Shown: piece by piece, positions 53,566 to 62,767 of the stretch
Position numbering within the stretch: position 1 is the stretch's first letter
How the letters are laid out: every line of letters begins with the position of its first letter
From: Albidovulum aestuarii
GTDB lineage: Bacteria; Pseudomonadota; Alphaproteobacteria; Rhodobacterales; Rhodobacteraceae
DNA: 64,000 nt
Assembly (NCBI RefSeq): GCF_029961185.1
Contig: NZ_JASBQQ010000002.1
Span: 310,001 to 374,000, forward strand
Reading direction: 5' to 3'
Translations under genes and position numbers: made by a program
Notes under the pieces: model-generated
Database searches by the model: none
Seen by the model: only the letters and a program-made list of their open reading frames with translations
What the model was told of the DNA's origin: nothing

Positions 53566-54516
53566 ATGCTCAATCTGAAAAGCAAGATCGGCGCGCTGAT
53601 CGCGGCGGCCACTCTGGCCGTTCCGGTGGCGGCGCAGTCCGAGGAATTCATCAACATCCTGACCGGCGGCACGTCCGGCGTTTATTATCCGCTCGGCGTC
53701 GGCCTCTCGAAAATCTACGCGGACAATATCGACGGTGCGCGTACGCAGGTGCAGTCGACCAAGGCCTCGGTCGAGAACCTGAACCTGCTTCAGCAGGGCA
53801 AGGGCGAACTGGCGCTGGCGCTTGGCGACTCGGTCAAGCTCGCCTGGGAAGGCAATGCCGATGCAGGTTTCGCCGAACCGCTCGCCAAACTGCGCGGCAT
53901 CGCGGCGGTCTATCCGAACTACATCCAGATCGTCGCGTCTAAGGAAAGCGGCATCACCTCGCTCGACGGGCTGAAGGGCATGAGCCTGTCGGTTGGCGCG
54001 GCGAAGTCGGGCACCGAACTGAACGCGCGGGCGATCTTCGCTGCGGCGGGCATGACCTATGACGACCTCGGCAAGACCGAATACCTGCCCTTCGCGGAAT
54101 CGGTCGAACTGATCAAGAACCGCCAGCTTGACGCGACGCTCCAGTCGGCGGGTCTTGGCGTGGCCTCGATTAAGGACCTCTCGACCTCGGTCGACATCCA
54201 GATGGTCTCGGTCCCCGAAGAGGTTGTGACTGCACTCGGCGCGCCTTACATCGCCGCGACGATCCCGGCGGGCACCTATCAGGGGCAGGATGCGGACGTT
54301 CCGACCGTGGCCGTGGTCAACTTCCTCGTGACGCATGAGGACGTGTCGGAGGAGACCGCCTACCAAATGACCAAGCTTCTCTTTGAAAACCTTGGCGAAC
54401 TGGAAGCCGCCCACAAGGCTGCCGCCCAGATCAAGCTTGAGAATGCCCTGAACGGCATGCCGATCCCGCTGCATCCGGGTGCCGAGCGCTTCTACAAGGA
54501 AGCCGGCCTGATGTAA
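53566..54516 (+). CDS. TAXI-family TRAP solute-binding protein
   Basis: The 316-residue periplasmic receptor has a signal peptide (cleavage near AQS-EE) followed by INILTGGTSGVYYPLGVGLS, STKASVENLNLLQQGKGELA and ATIPAGTYQGQDADVPTVAV, which mark the TAXI family. TAXI receptors are often linked to glutamate, 2-oxoglutarate or related acids; the ligand here is unknown. GGGAGG precedes the ATG. It is followed by a hairpin and a fused permease. Confidence 0.93.
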   Translation: MLNLKSKIGALIAAATLAVPVAAQSEEFINILTGGTSGVYYPLGVGLSKIYADNIDGARTQVQSTKASVENLNLLQQGKGELALALGDSVKLAWEGNADAGFAEPLAKLRGIAAVYPNYIQIVASKESGITSLDGLKGMSLSVGAAKSGTELNARAIFAAAGMTYDDLGKTEYLPFAESVELIKNRQLDATLQSAGLGVASIKDLSTSVDIQMVSVPEEVVTALGAPYIAATIPAGTYQGQDADVPTVAVVNFLVTHEDVSEETAYQMTKLLFENLGELEAAHKAAAQIKLENALNGMPIPLHPGAERFYKEAGLM

Positions 54517-54522
54517 TCTCAA

Positions 54523-54551
54523 AACCCCGGGCGGCCCGTCCGCCCGGGGTT
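54523..54551 (+). promoter_or_regulatory. Intercistronic hairpin after the TAXI receptor gene
   Basis: AACCCCGGGCGG and CCGCCCGGGGTT form a perfect 12-bp stem with a 5-base loop, 30 bases before the permease ATG. There is no T-run. The likely role is differential expression of receptor over permease. Confidence 0.75.
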
Positions 54552-54581
54552 CACGGCTTTCCAGGGGAGGGGAAAACCGCA

Positions 54582-56675
54582 ATGGCTCAGCCATATCACG
54601 ACATGCCAAAGGACGCTCCCGATCTGGGGCTGCACGATCCGCTGGCGGAAAGCTTTCCGGCGACCACGGAGGGCCGCGCGCTTTTCTGGATCGCCGTTCT
54701 TTTCTCGGTCTTCCAGATCGCCACGGCGGCGCATCTTCTGGACTTTTCCAGCCAGATCGTCCGGGCGTTCCATGTCGGATTCCTGACGCTGCTGGGCTTT
54801 CCCCTGCTGGTCGCGCTGAAGCGCAAAGGCGTGCCGTTCAAGGCCGTCGCCTGGGCGCTCGCGCTGTCCGGCGTGATTGTCGCGCTTTATCAGTGGTGGG
54901 AATACACGCCCCTGATCCTGCGCGCGGGCGACCCGCTGCCGCGTGACATATTCCTTGGCATCGTCGCGTTGATCACCGTTTTCGCCGCCGCATGGCTTCT
55001 GATGGGGCCCGCCCTGCCGATCATCGCAGGTTGCTTCCTCGCCTATTGCTTCTGGGGCGAATACCTGCCCTCTCCCTTGAACCACCGGGGCTATGACTTC
55101 AGCCAGGTCATCGACCACATGGCCTATGGGACCGAGGGCATCTACGGCATCCCGACCTATGTGTCGTCGTCCTACATCTTTCTCTTTATCCTCTTCGGCT
55201 CGTTCCTTGAACGCGCGGGGATGATCAAGCTTTTCACCGATGTCTCGCTCGGCCTTGTCGGCCACAAGCAGGGCGGCGCGGCCAAGGTCGCGGTCGTCTC
55301 CTCGGGCCTGATGGGCACGATCTCGGGTTCGGGCGTCGCGAATGTCGTCACCACCGGCCAGTTCACCATCCCGCTGATGAAAAGCTTCGGCTACCGCCCG
55401 GCCTTCGCTGGAGGGGTCGAATCCACCGCCTCGATGGGCGGGCAACTGATGCCACCTGTGATGGGCGCCGTCGCCTTCATCATGGCCGAGACTTTGGGCG
55501 TCGAATATGTCGAGGTGGTCAAGGCTGCCCTCATCCCCGCGATCCTCTACTTCGCCTCAGCCTTCTGGATGGTTCATCTGGAGGCCGGGCGGCACGGTTT
55601 GAAGGGGATGGCGAAGGCCGACCTGCCCTCGCCCATCAAGGCTCTGAAAGAAAATTGGTATCTGATCCTGCCGCTTGGCGTGCTGGTCTACCTCCTTTTC
55701 TCCGGCTTCACGCCCCTCTTCGCCGGGACCATCGGGCTGGCCCTGACGGTGATGCTGATCCTCGGCGGCTCCATCGCGCTAGGTTTGCCGCAGGGCGTCA
55801 TCCGCATCCTTTTCTGGATCGGCCTTGGCGCCATCGCCGCCGCCTTCTTCGAGTTCGGCATCTTGCCGGTGGCCGTCGCGATCGCCGCACTGATCAGCTG
55901 GAACGCGATTTCAAAGGGTGGACGCGAAACATTGGCGCTCTGTCGCGACAGTCTGGCGGAAGGCGCGAAGACCGCGCTCCCGGTCGGCATCGCCTGTGCC
56001 CTTGTGGGCATCATCATCGGCACGATGACCCTGACGGGTGCTGCCAACACCTTCGGGCAATTCATCGTCCATGTCGGTGAAGGCAGCCTGTTCCTGTCGC
56101 TGATCCTGACGATGATTACCTGCATCATTCTCGGCATGGGGATCCCGACGATTCCCAACTACATCATCACCTCGTCGATCGCCGGACCGGCCCTGCTGGA
56201 ACTCGGCGTGCCGCTGATCGTCAGCCATATGTTCGTCTTCTATTTCGGCATCCTCGCCGACCTGACGCCGCCCGTGGCCCTCGCCTGTTTCGCCGCCGCA
56301 CCCATCGCCAAGGAAAACGGGCTGAAGATTTCGATGGAGGCGATCAAGGTCGCGGCCGCCGGTTTCGTCATCCCGTTCATGGCGGTCTACACTCCGACAC
56401 TGATGTTGCAGGACGGCGGCCCGCTGGCCGAGGCGTTCGGGTTCTGGCCCGGTGTCGCCTATATCGTGGCCAAGACGGTCATCGCCATCGGCCTCTGGGG
56501 CGCGGCCGTCATCGGCTGGCTCGGCCATCCCCTCAACTGGCCGCTGCGCATCCTCGCCGCAGCGGCCGCCGTCACGCTCATCGCTGCGCTTCCACTCACG
56601 GACGAAGCGGGTTTTGCCATGGCCGCGATTTTCGCGGGCCTTGTCTGGCGCACCCGTACCGCGAGGCCGGCATGA
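54582..56675 (+). CDS. TRAP transporter fused DctQM permease (TAXI type)
   Basis: A 697-residue protein with about 17 hydrophobic segments. The first four are the DctQ-like part and the rest the DctM-like part (SYIFLFILFGSFLERAGMIK; SGLMGTISGSGVANVVTTG; SMGGQLMPPVMGAVAF). Fusion is normal for TAXI systems. The ATG follows AGGGGAGGGGAAAACCGCA. It overlaps the DUF1850 gene by four bases. Confidence 0.95.
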   Translation: MAQPYHDMPKDAPDLGLHDPLAESFPATTEGRALFWIAVLFSVFQIATAAHLLDFSSQIVRAFHVGFLTLLGFPLLVALKRKGVPFKAVAWALALSGVIVALYQWWEYTPLILRAGDPLPRDIFLGIVALITVFAAAWLLMGPALPIIAGCFLAYCFWGEYLPSPLNHRGYDFSQVIDHMAYGTEGIYGIPTYVSSSYIFLFILFGSFLERAGMIKLFTDVSLGLVGHKQGGAAKVAVVSSGLMGTISGSGVANVVTTGQFTIPLMKSFGYRPAFAGGVESTASMGGQLMPPVMGAVAFIMAETLGVEYVEVVKAALIPAILYFASAFWMVHLEAGRHGLKGMAKADLPSPIKALKENWYLILPLGVLVYLLFSGFTPLFAGTIGLALTVMLILGGSIALGLPQGVIRILFWIGLGAIAAAFFEFGILPVAVAIAALISWNAISKGGRETLALCRDSLAEGAKTALPVGIACALVGIIIGTMTLTGAANTFGQFIVHVGEGSLFLSLILTMITCIILGMGIPTIPNYIITSSIAGPALLELGVPLIVSHMFVFYFGILADLTPPVALACFAAAPIAKENGLKISMEAIKVAAAGFVIPFMAVYTPTLMLQDGGPLAEAFGFWPGVAYIVAKTVIAIGLWGAAVIGWLGHPLNWPLRILAAAAAVTLIAALPLTDEAGFAMAAIFAGLVWRTRTARPA

Positions 56676-57046
56676 GCCTCGCCTGCCTCCTTGTCAGCGC
56701 CAGCGCCACCACCACGCTGACCCTTGCTTCGGCAAGCTTCGACCTGAGCTGGCGCCACTCTGTCGAAAAGACCGAATGGCGAGAGACATGGATCGTCGAA
56801 GGAGGCAGGCTGCATCTTACAGAAGCTGCAGTCAAAGGCTCTGGCGCGGGGATGGATCCCGGCAAGGGCGCTGCGCTTATTGACGGCTGGTGGGTCTGGA
56901 CCCCGGACCTGCCCCCGGTTCCGAACCTCACCCTTGCCGCATCCGGCGCGACAGGGGGTGGCTGGCGGATCTGTGACGGAACCATCTGTCACGAAATCGG
57001 CGCAGAGCCCGGTGAGGCGATCCGGCTATCGCCCTGCAAGGGCTGA
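56672..57046 (+). CDS. DUF1850 protein linked to TAXI TRAP transport
   Basis: A 124-residue protein with an N-terminal hydrophobic segment and FDLSWRHSVEKTEWRETWIV, the DUF1850 hallmark, plus three cysteines near the C-terminus (ICDGTICHE, SPCKG). DUF1850 genes are often found next to TAXI permeases, which suggests an accessory role, but none has been shown. The ATGA overlap implies co-translation. Confidence 0.9.
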   Translation: MSLACLLVSASATTTLTLASASFDLSWRHSVEKTEWRETWIVEGGRLHLTEAAVKGSGAGMDPGKGAALIDGWWVWTPDLPPVPNLTLAASGATGGGWRICDGTICHEIGAEPGEAIRLSPCKG

Positions 57047-57175
57047 GCGCTTGCCTTCCGTTCCGCCGCACGGTGCTGTCACGAAGGATACCAGCGGACC
57101 GCGTGACCTTGGACGGAAGCTCCGATACGCTTCGCCCCGAATCCAGTGCCGGGGGACCGCGCCTTGCCCGAGACA

Positions 57176-58957
57176 ATGCCGGGAAAGCCGAAGCCGATGA
57201 TCGCCAGCCGCCGCATCGTCGCGATCTTCCTTGCCGTGGCCTGCCTGGCGGCAGCGCTTGCCTTCACGCTCACCTACCGCCTTGGCCTGTCTTCCCTCGA
57301 CGCCGATCTAGACCAGTCGCTGATCCTCACCCGCCGCTCCATCGAAAGCGAAATCGAGCGGTTCCGCCATCTGCCCGAAATTGCTGCCGAGGATGCCCGC
57401 ATCCGGGCCGCACTCAACGCGCCCGGCCCATCGGCGATCGATGCCGCGAACCAATACCTTGAGACAGTGACCGGAAAATCAGGGGCGGCTGACCTCTTCC
57501 TTCTCGACGGCGACGGCACCGCCATTGCCGCCTCGAACTGGAATACCGGGCAAAGCTTTGTCGGCAACAACTATGCCTTCCGGCCCTATTTCCGCGACGC
57601 CATCGCCAGCGGGAAGGGCCGGTTCTATGCGATTGGCGTGACCACCGGCAAACCGGGTTATTTCCTGTCCTCGCGGATCGGGACCGGTGAAAGGACTGGC
57701 GTTCTGGCCGTGAAGATCGACCTGAAACCGCTTGAGGAAACATGGAAAAGCGCGCGTTCGGCAACCGCTATCGCCGACCGCGACGGGGTCGTGTTCCTCT
57801 CCGGCATCGACGACTGGCTTTACCGCCCGTTCACGGCGCTGGACGAGGGAACGCTGGTACGGCTGGCCGAGGTTCGGACCTATGACGGCGTCGATCTGGC
57901 CGCCGCTCGCCCCCTTCTCGACAGCCCGGACCGGCTGTCGCTGCCCGGCCCGGACAATTCGGCCCTGCGCGGCCGTATTGCCCGGATCGAGGCCGATGGC
58001 TGGGCCGTGCTCTCAGCCGCGCCGACATCTCCGGTTCTTGCCACCGCAATCCTGTGGGCCACCGGTGCGGCGCTCGTGGCCATGGCGGGCACCGGGTTTG
58101 GCCTCATCGTCTATCAACGCCGCCAGCTTGTTCAGCTTCGCCTCAGGCAAGGCGCGCTGCTGGAGGCGCGGGTCGCCGAACGCACCCGAGAATTGGCCCA
58201 TGAGATCGAGGCGCGGCGCAAGACCGAGGCCGACCTCAGGGCAGCGCAGGAAACGCTGGTCCATACCGAAAAGATGGCAGCACTCGGCCGCATGTCGGCG
58301 GCCATCGTGCATGAGATGAGCCAGCCCTTGGCGGCGATGGAGGCCACGCTTGCCGCTGCTGAACTCTCAACCTCCGAAGACAAGACCACGACCCGCATCG
58401 GCACCGCCCGCAATCTCATCCGGCGCATGCAGCGCACCACGAAACATCTCAAAAGCTTCAGCCGCAAAGAGCCGAACCAGCTGACGCTCACCGACCTCAA
58501 CCGTGTCGTGGAAAGCGCGCTCGACCTCGTCGCGCCCCGCGCGAAGGCAGTGGGCGTCACACCCGCATTCGCCCCTGCCGACCCGGCGCCGATGGTCATG
58601 GCAGGCCCGGTGCGTCTGGAACAGGTCTGCCTCAACCTACTACTGAACGCGCTCGACGCGGTAGAACACAGCGAAGGCGGGACCGTGACGATTACCACGG
58701 ATAACGGGAACGGCGCTGCCCGCGTCACCGTGACCGACACCGGCACCGGGATCGCACCGGACGATCTGGCCCGCGTCACCGAACCCTTCTTTTCCACCAA
58801 GATCAGCGGCGAGGGCCTTGGGCTTGGCCTGTCGATCTCTCAGGCGATCGTGACCGAGTTCGGCGGCCGGATCGACATCCGCTCCGATCCGGGTCGCAGC
58901 ACGACGGTCAGCGTTGTCCTGCCACTCGCGCAAAGCATTGCCGAGGTCGCGGAATGA
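57176..58957 (+). CDS. DctB-type sensor histidine kinase of the TAXI operon
   Basis: The kinase has two spans (about 8-28 and 290-315), a periplasmic sensor between them with SFVGNNYAFRPYFRDAI and GVTTGKPGYFLSSRI (dCache-like), a coiled coil, the H-box SAAIVHEMSQPLAAMEATL, N-box NLLLNALDAV and GLGLGLSIS. The H-box reads HEMSQP rather than HELNQP. The start is uncertain; 57197 is an alternative, and none has a good ribosome site. It overlaps the regulator gene by four bases. The TRAP ligand is the likely signal. Confidence 0.9.
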   Translation: MPGKPKPMIASRRIVAIFLAVACLAAALAFTLTYRLGLSSLDADLDQSLILTRRSIESEIERFRHLPEIAAEDARIRAALNAPGPSAIDAANQYLETVTGKSGAADLFLLDGDGTAIAASNWNTGQSFVGNNYAFRPYFRDAIASGKGRFYAIGVTTGKPGYFLSSRIGTGERTGVLAVKIDLKPLEETWKSARSATAIADRDGVVFLSGIDDWLYRPFTALDEGTLVRLAEVRTYDGVDLAAARPLLDSPDRLSLPGPDNSALRGRIARIEADGWAVLSAAPTSPVLATAILWATGAALVAMAGTGFGLIVYQRRQLVQLRLRQGALLEARVAERTRELAHEIEARRKTEADLRAAQETLVHTEKMAALGRMSAAIVHEMSQPLAAMEATLAAAELSTSEDKTTTRIGTARNLIRRMQRTTKHLKSFSRKEPNQLTLTDLNRVVESALDLVAPRAKAVGVTPAFAPADPAPMVMAGPVRLEQVCLNLLLNALDAVEHSEGGTVTITTDNGNGAARVTVTDTGTGIAPDDLARVTEPFFSTKISGEGLGLGLSISQAIVTEFGGRIDIRSDPGRSTTVSVVLPLAQSIAEVAE

Positions 58958-60255
58958 GCGCGCTTGTCTTCGTGGTGGATGACGACGCCGATCATCTGGC
59001 CGCCGCCAGCGACCTGATCGAGACGGGCGGGCATCGGGTACGGGCCTTTGGCAGCGCCGCTGCCGCCCTCGATGCGCTGGACGAAGACCCCGGTGTGATC
59101 GTCACCGATCTCAGAATGCCCGGGATGGATGGTTTTGGCCTGATCGTGGCGCTGAAGGATCGCGGTGGCGACCATCCGGTGATCGTGATGACCGGGCATG
59201 GCGACATCACACAGGCCGTGCGCGCGATCCGCGACGGTGCCGAAGATTTCCTTGAAAAACCCTATGATGCAGGGCACCTGCTTCTGGTGATCGAGCGCAC
59301 ATTGAAGGCACGCGCCACACGCGACGAACTTCACCGGCTGCGATCCGCGATGGCCCCGCAGGCAATTCTCGGCGACAGTCCGGCGATGACCGACCTCAGG
59401 CAAAGGATCGCGGCCCTCGCGCCCCTCGATGTCGATGTCGTGGTGACCGGCGAAACCGGCACCGGCAAGGAACTCGTCGCCCGCGCCCTGCACGCCCAGA
59501 GCCACCGCGCCGCTGGTGCCTATGTCGCGCTGAACTGCGCGGCCCTGCCCGAAGCCCTCTTTGAGATGGAGATATTCGGCCATGGTTCAGGCGCTTTTCC
59601 CGGTGCTACGGCTGACCGACCGGGCAAGCTTGAACTGGCCAGTGGCGGAACGCTGGTTCTGGACGAGGTTGAGGCGATGCCGCTGCCGGTACAGGCAAAA
59701 CTCTTGCGCGCACTTCAGGAACGCAGCGTCGAACGGCTGGGCGAAAACCGGCTGCGGCCGCTTGATCTGCGGGTTGTCGCAATTTCCAAGGCGGATCTGA
59801 AAGCTCTGAGTTACGAGGGGACGTTCCGCCCCGATCTCTACTATCGGCTTGCAGGCACGGAAATCGCGACGACCCCGTTGTCCGGAATGGCCGGGGATAT
59901 TCCGCTTCTCTTCGCCCATTTCGCGAATTTCGCCGCCGCCCGCACCAGTCGAACTTTACCCGAAATCACCTTCGCCATCCGGCGCGCGCTGGCCCGCCGT
60001 GCCTGGCCCGGAAACGTGCGCGAACTGAAGGCGGCGGCAGAGCGCTTCGCCCTTGGCATTGACACCGAAACCGGCGACAGTCCCCGTGCCGTCACCGGCG
60101 AAACCCTGTCCGACCGGCTTGCTGATTTCGAAGCCCGCGAGATTCAGGCGGCCTTGGACAGTTGCCGCGGCAATACCGAACGCGCCGCGCAACTCCTTGG
60201 ACTTCCACGCAGAACCCTGAACGACAAGATGAAGCGCCTCGGCATCGCCGTATAG
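58954..60255 (+). CDS. DctD/NtrC-type response regulator with GAFPGA motif
   Basis: A 433-residue three-domain regulator: receiver with Asp52 (VTDLRMPG), AAA+ domain with intact Walker A GETGTGKE (166-173) and Walker B LVLDEV, and Fis-type helix (TERAAQLLGLPRRTLNDKM). The sigma-54 contact loop reads GAFPGA (213-218): the Thr of GAFTGA is Pro, codon CCC at 59599-59601. It can probably hydrolyse ATP, while sigma-54 contact may be altered. It likely controls the TAXI operon. Confidence 0.92.
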   Translation: MSALVFVVDDDADHLAAASDLIETGGHRVRAFGSAAAALDALDEDPGVIVTDLRMPGMDGFGLIVALKDRGGDHPVIVMTGHGDITQAVRAIRDGAEDFLEKPYDAGHLLLVIERTLKARATRDELHRLRSAMAPQAILGDSPAMTDLRQRIAALAPLDVDVVVTGETGTGKELVARALHAQSHRAAGAYVALNCAALPEALFEMEIFGHGSGAFPGATADRPGKLELASGGTLVLDEVEAMPLPVQAKLLRALQERSVERLGENRLRPLDLRVVAISKADLKALSYEGTFRPDLYYRLAGTEIATTPLSGMAGDIPLLFAHFANFAAARTSRTLPEITFAIRRALARRAWPGNVRELKAAAERFALGIDTETGDSPRAVTGETLSDRLADFEAREIQAALDSCRGNTERAAQLLGLPRRTLNDKMKRLGIAV

Positions 60256-60293
60256 CGCGCCCCTGCTGACGTCGGGTTAATAATCATTTTAGC

Positions 60294-60321
60294 GTGACAA
60301 AAAAAATTTTTGTCCTAGCAT
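60294..60321 (+). promoter_or_regulatory. Promoter with internal operator for the XRE-cupin gene
   Basis: GTGACA (60294-60299) and TAGCAT (60316-60321) have a 16-base spacer. The spacer is filled by the inverted repeat GACAAAAA-AAA-TTTTTGTC (60296-60314). This suggests autorepression by the encoded XRE protein. Confidence 0.55.
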
Positions 60322-60351
60322 GAGGATCATCACGACTCGGATTGAGAAGAC

Positions 60352-60981
60352 TTGTCACGCCCGCAGCCGCAGACGACGACCAGTATCGGCCCGCTCATTC
60401 GCGGCCGCCGTCGCAAGCTGGCGATCACGTTGCAGGAACTGGGTGAGAAGTCGGGCGTCTCGGTCGGTTATCTCAGCCAGCTGGAACGTGACAACGCGAC
60501 GCCAACCCTTGGTACCCTTGCACAGATCGCCAAGGCGCTTGGCGTCGGGCTGGACTATTTCATCGCCACGCCGCGCCCCGCGGATGCGCTGACCGTCGCC
60601 GCCAACCGGCCACGCTTTTCCGTCGACGGTTCGTCCGTCGTCTATGAACGTATCGGCGCCGAGTTTCCCGGCAGCCATCTGTCCTCTTTCATCCTGCACG
60701 TCCCGCCCGGCTACCGGTCTGAAACGGTCAGCCATGAAGGCGAAGAGATCGTCTTCATCCTAGAAGGCTCGGTCGTGCAGGTACTGGAGGGAGAGGAGTT
60801 TCGCATGCAGGTGGGCGACAGCCTGCATTACAGCGGCAACCGGCCCCATGGCTGGTACAATGACAGCGACGACTGGGCAAAGGTCCTGTGGACCGGTACG
60901 CTGGAGTTGTTCCACGGCCCGACCCGGGCTGCGCCCATCGTTCCCTCGCTTGCCACCGGATTACGGGAGGACGGCCAATGA
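60352..60981 (+). CDS. XRE-family regulator with cupin domain
   Basis: The 209-residue protein has an N-terminal helix-turn-helix (LGEKSGVSVGYLSQLERDNATP) and a C-terminal cupin (about 110-190; EEIVFILEGSVVQVLEGEEF; GDSLHYSGNRPHGW). This type often controls polyamine, amino acid or peptide uptake and catabolism. It precedes a peptide transporter set. No ATG is available; the TTG at 60352 follows GAGAAGAC. Confidence 0.9.
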   Translation: MSRPQPQTTTSIGPLIRGRRRKLAITLQELGEKSGVSVGYLSQLERDNATPTLGTLAQIAKALGVGLDYFIATPRPADALTVAANRPRFSVDGSSVVYERIGAEFPGSHLSSFILHVPPGYRSETVSHEGEEIVFILEGSVVQVLEGEEFRMQVGDSLHYSGNRPHGWYNDSDDWAKVLWTGTLELFHGPTRAAPIVPSLATGLREDGQ

Positions 60982-61079
60982 GACCGCGCTACCGTCACAA
61001 GTTTCCCCGCCCCGCCGAAACACGGCGTGACCGGGAAAAGACCTGCCATTTCATCCCCGAAATGACAGCAACAACCTGA
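60978..61079 (+). CDS. Possible 33-residue basic peptide
   Basis: A short frame (MRPRYRHKFPRPAETRRDRE at its start) overlaps the regulator stop by ATGA and has GGGAGGACGGCCA upstream. It is very basic and unlike known families. It might be a coupled leader before the binding-protein gene or just chance. Confidence 0.25.
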   Translation: MRPRYRHKFPRPAETRRDREKTCHFIPEMTATT

Positions 61080-61114
61080 AGAACAACAATAAACCTCAAC
61101 ACTGGGAGTAAGAT

Positions 61115-62707
61115 ATGAACCTCAGATACCAAATCGCCACCGGCCTCGTGCTGACCGCCCTGATGGGCGGCGCGGCCTCGGCAAAGACGCTGGTCTATTG
61201 CTCGGAAGGCTCCCCTGAGGGCTTCGACCCGGCGCTTTATACGTCCGGCACCACCTTCGATGCTTCCGAGCATACGATTTATGACAAGCTGGTCCTCTTC
61301 GAAACCGGCACGACTAATGTCATCCCGGGCCTTGCCGAAAGCTGGGAATCCTCGGAAGACGGGCTGGAATATACGTTCAACCTTCGCAAGGGCGTGAAGT
61401 TTCATTCGAACGATCAGTTCACGCCGTCGCGCGATTTCAACGCCGATGACGTGATCTTCTCGTTCGAGCGTCAGGGCAAGGCCGACAACCCGTACAACCA
61501 GGTATCGGGCGGCACCTGGGAATACTTCAACGGCATGTCGATGCCGGACCTGATCAAGGAAATCGTCAAGGTTGACGATTACACCGTCAAGTTCGTGCTG
61601 AACCGTCCCGAAGCGCCGATGATCTCGAACCTCGCGATGGGCTTTGCTTCGATCATGTCGAAGGAATATGCCGACGCGATGCTGGCTGCTGGAACGCCCG
61701 AGATGGTGAACCAGGCCCCGATCGGGACCGGTCCGTTCAGCTTCGTCGCCTACCAGAAGGATGCGGTGGTCCGTTACAAGGCCAATGCCGACTACTGGCG
61801 CGGCGCCTCGCCCATTGACGATCTGGTCTTTGCGATCACGCCCGATGCTTCGGTGCGCTACCAGAAGCTGAAGGCAGGCGAATGCCATGTCATGCCCTAT
61901 CCGAACCCGGCCGATATCGAGGCGATGAAGGCCGACCCGGATGTGAACATGCTTGAGCAGGAAGGCCTGAACGTCGGCTACCTCGCCTACAACACCAAGG
62001 TTGCGCCCTTCGACAACACCAATGTCCGCAAGGCGCTGAACATGGCGATCGACAAGCAGGCGATCATCGACGTGGTGTTCCAGGGCTCAGGTCAGGCAGC
62101 GAAGAACCCGATCCCGCCGACCATCTGGTCCTACAACGACGCGATCGAGGACGACAAGTACGATCCCGAAGCCGCCAAGGCCGCGCTTGAGGCCGAAGGC
62201 GTCACCGATCTAAACATGAAGGTCTGGGCAATGCCGGTGCAGCGCCCCTACAACCCGAACGCCCGCCGCATGGCCGAGCTGATCCAGGCCGACATGGCCA
62301 AGGTCGGCGTGAATGTCGAGATCGTTTCCTACGAATGGGGCGAGTATCTTGACCGCTCGAAGGCCGAGGATCGTGACGGTGCCGTGCTTCTGGGCTGGAC
62401 CGGTGACAACGGCGATCCGGACAACTTCCTTGCCGTGCTTCTTGGCTGTGACGGTGTCGGCGGCTCCAACCGCGCCCAGTGGTGCAATGATGAGTTCGAG
62501 GCGCTGATCCAGAAGGCGAAGGTCGTGTCCGATCCGGCAGAGCGCACGCGGCTTTATGAAGAGGCGCAGGTCGTCTTCAAGCGTGAAGCGCCCTGGGCCA
62601 CGATCGCCCACTCGGTCGTCTTCATGCCCGTCAGCCCGAAAGTGACCGGTTACAAGGTCCATCCGCTTGGCGGCCATATCTTCTATGGCGTCGATATCGC
62701 CGAGTAA
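61115..62707 (+). CDS. Peptide ABC transporter substrate-binding protein (DppA-like)
   Basis: The 530-residue periplasmic receptor of SBP family 5 has a signal peptide (cleavage near ASA-KT), TLVYCSEGSPEGFDPALYTS, the PIGTGPFSFV motif and WTGDNGDPDNFLAVLLGCDG, as in dipeptide receptor DppA. A cysteine pair near 435-448 is also typical. It is followed by a GC hairpin, an M24 peptidase and a permease, so it probably imports short peptides. Confidence 0.93.
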   Translation: MNLRYQIATGLVLTALMGGAASAKTLVYCSEGSPEGFDPALYTSGTTFDASEHTIYDKLVLFETGTTNVIPGLAESWESSEDGLEYTFNLRKGVKFHSNDQFTPSRDFNADDVIFSFERQGKADNPYNQVSGGTWEYFNGMSMPDLIKEIVKVDDYTVKFVLNRPEAPMISNLAMGFASIMSKEYADAMLAAGTPEMVNQAPIGTGPFSFVAYQKDAVVRYKANADYWRGASPIDDLVFAITPDASVRYQKLKAGECHVMPYPNPADIEAMKADPDVNMLEQEGLNVGYLAYNTKVAPFDNTNVRKALNMAIDKQAIIDVVFQGSGQAAKNPIPPTIWSYNDAIEDDKYDPEAAKAALEAEGVTDLNMKVWAMPVQRPYNPNARRMAELIQADMAKVGVNVEIVSYEWGEYLDRSKAEDRDGAVLLGWTGDNGDPDNFLAVLLGCDGVGGSNRAQWCNDEFEALIQKAKVVSDPAERTRLYEEAQVVFKREAPWATIAHSVVFMPVSPKVTGYKVHPLGGHIFYGVDIAE

Positions 62708-62719
62708 GATCATTAGAGC

Positions 62720-62744
62720 GGGCGGGGCCAATGCGGCCCCGCCC
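62720..62744 (+). promoter_or_regulatory. Intercistronic hairpin after the peptide receptor gene
   Basis: GGGCGGGGCC and GGCCCCGCCC form a perfect 10-bp stem with an AATGC loop, 23 bases before the peptidase ATG. No T-run follows. It matches the hairpins after the two TRAP receptor genes in design but not sequence. Confidence 0.75.
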
Positions 62745-62767
62745 ATTTCCCGGGGGGGAGCCCTTTC

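Noticed and set aside
60296-60314. GACAAAAAAAATTTTTGTC as a terminator of the upstream regulator gene
   Set aside because: The stem has almost no GC and no following T-run; its place between -35 and -10 fits an operator better.
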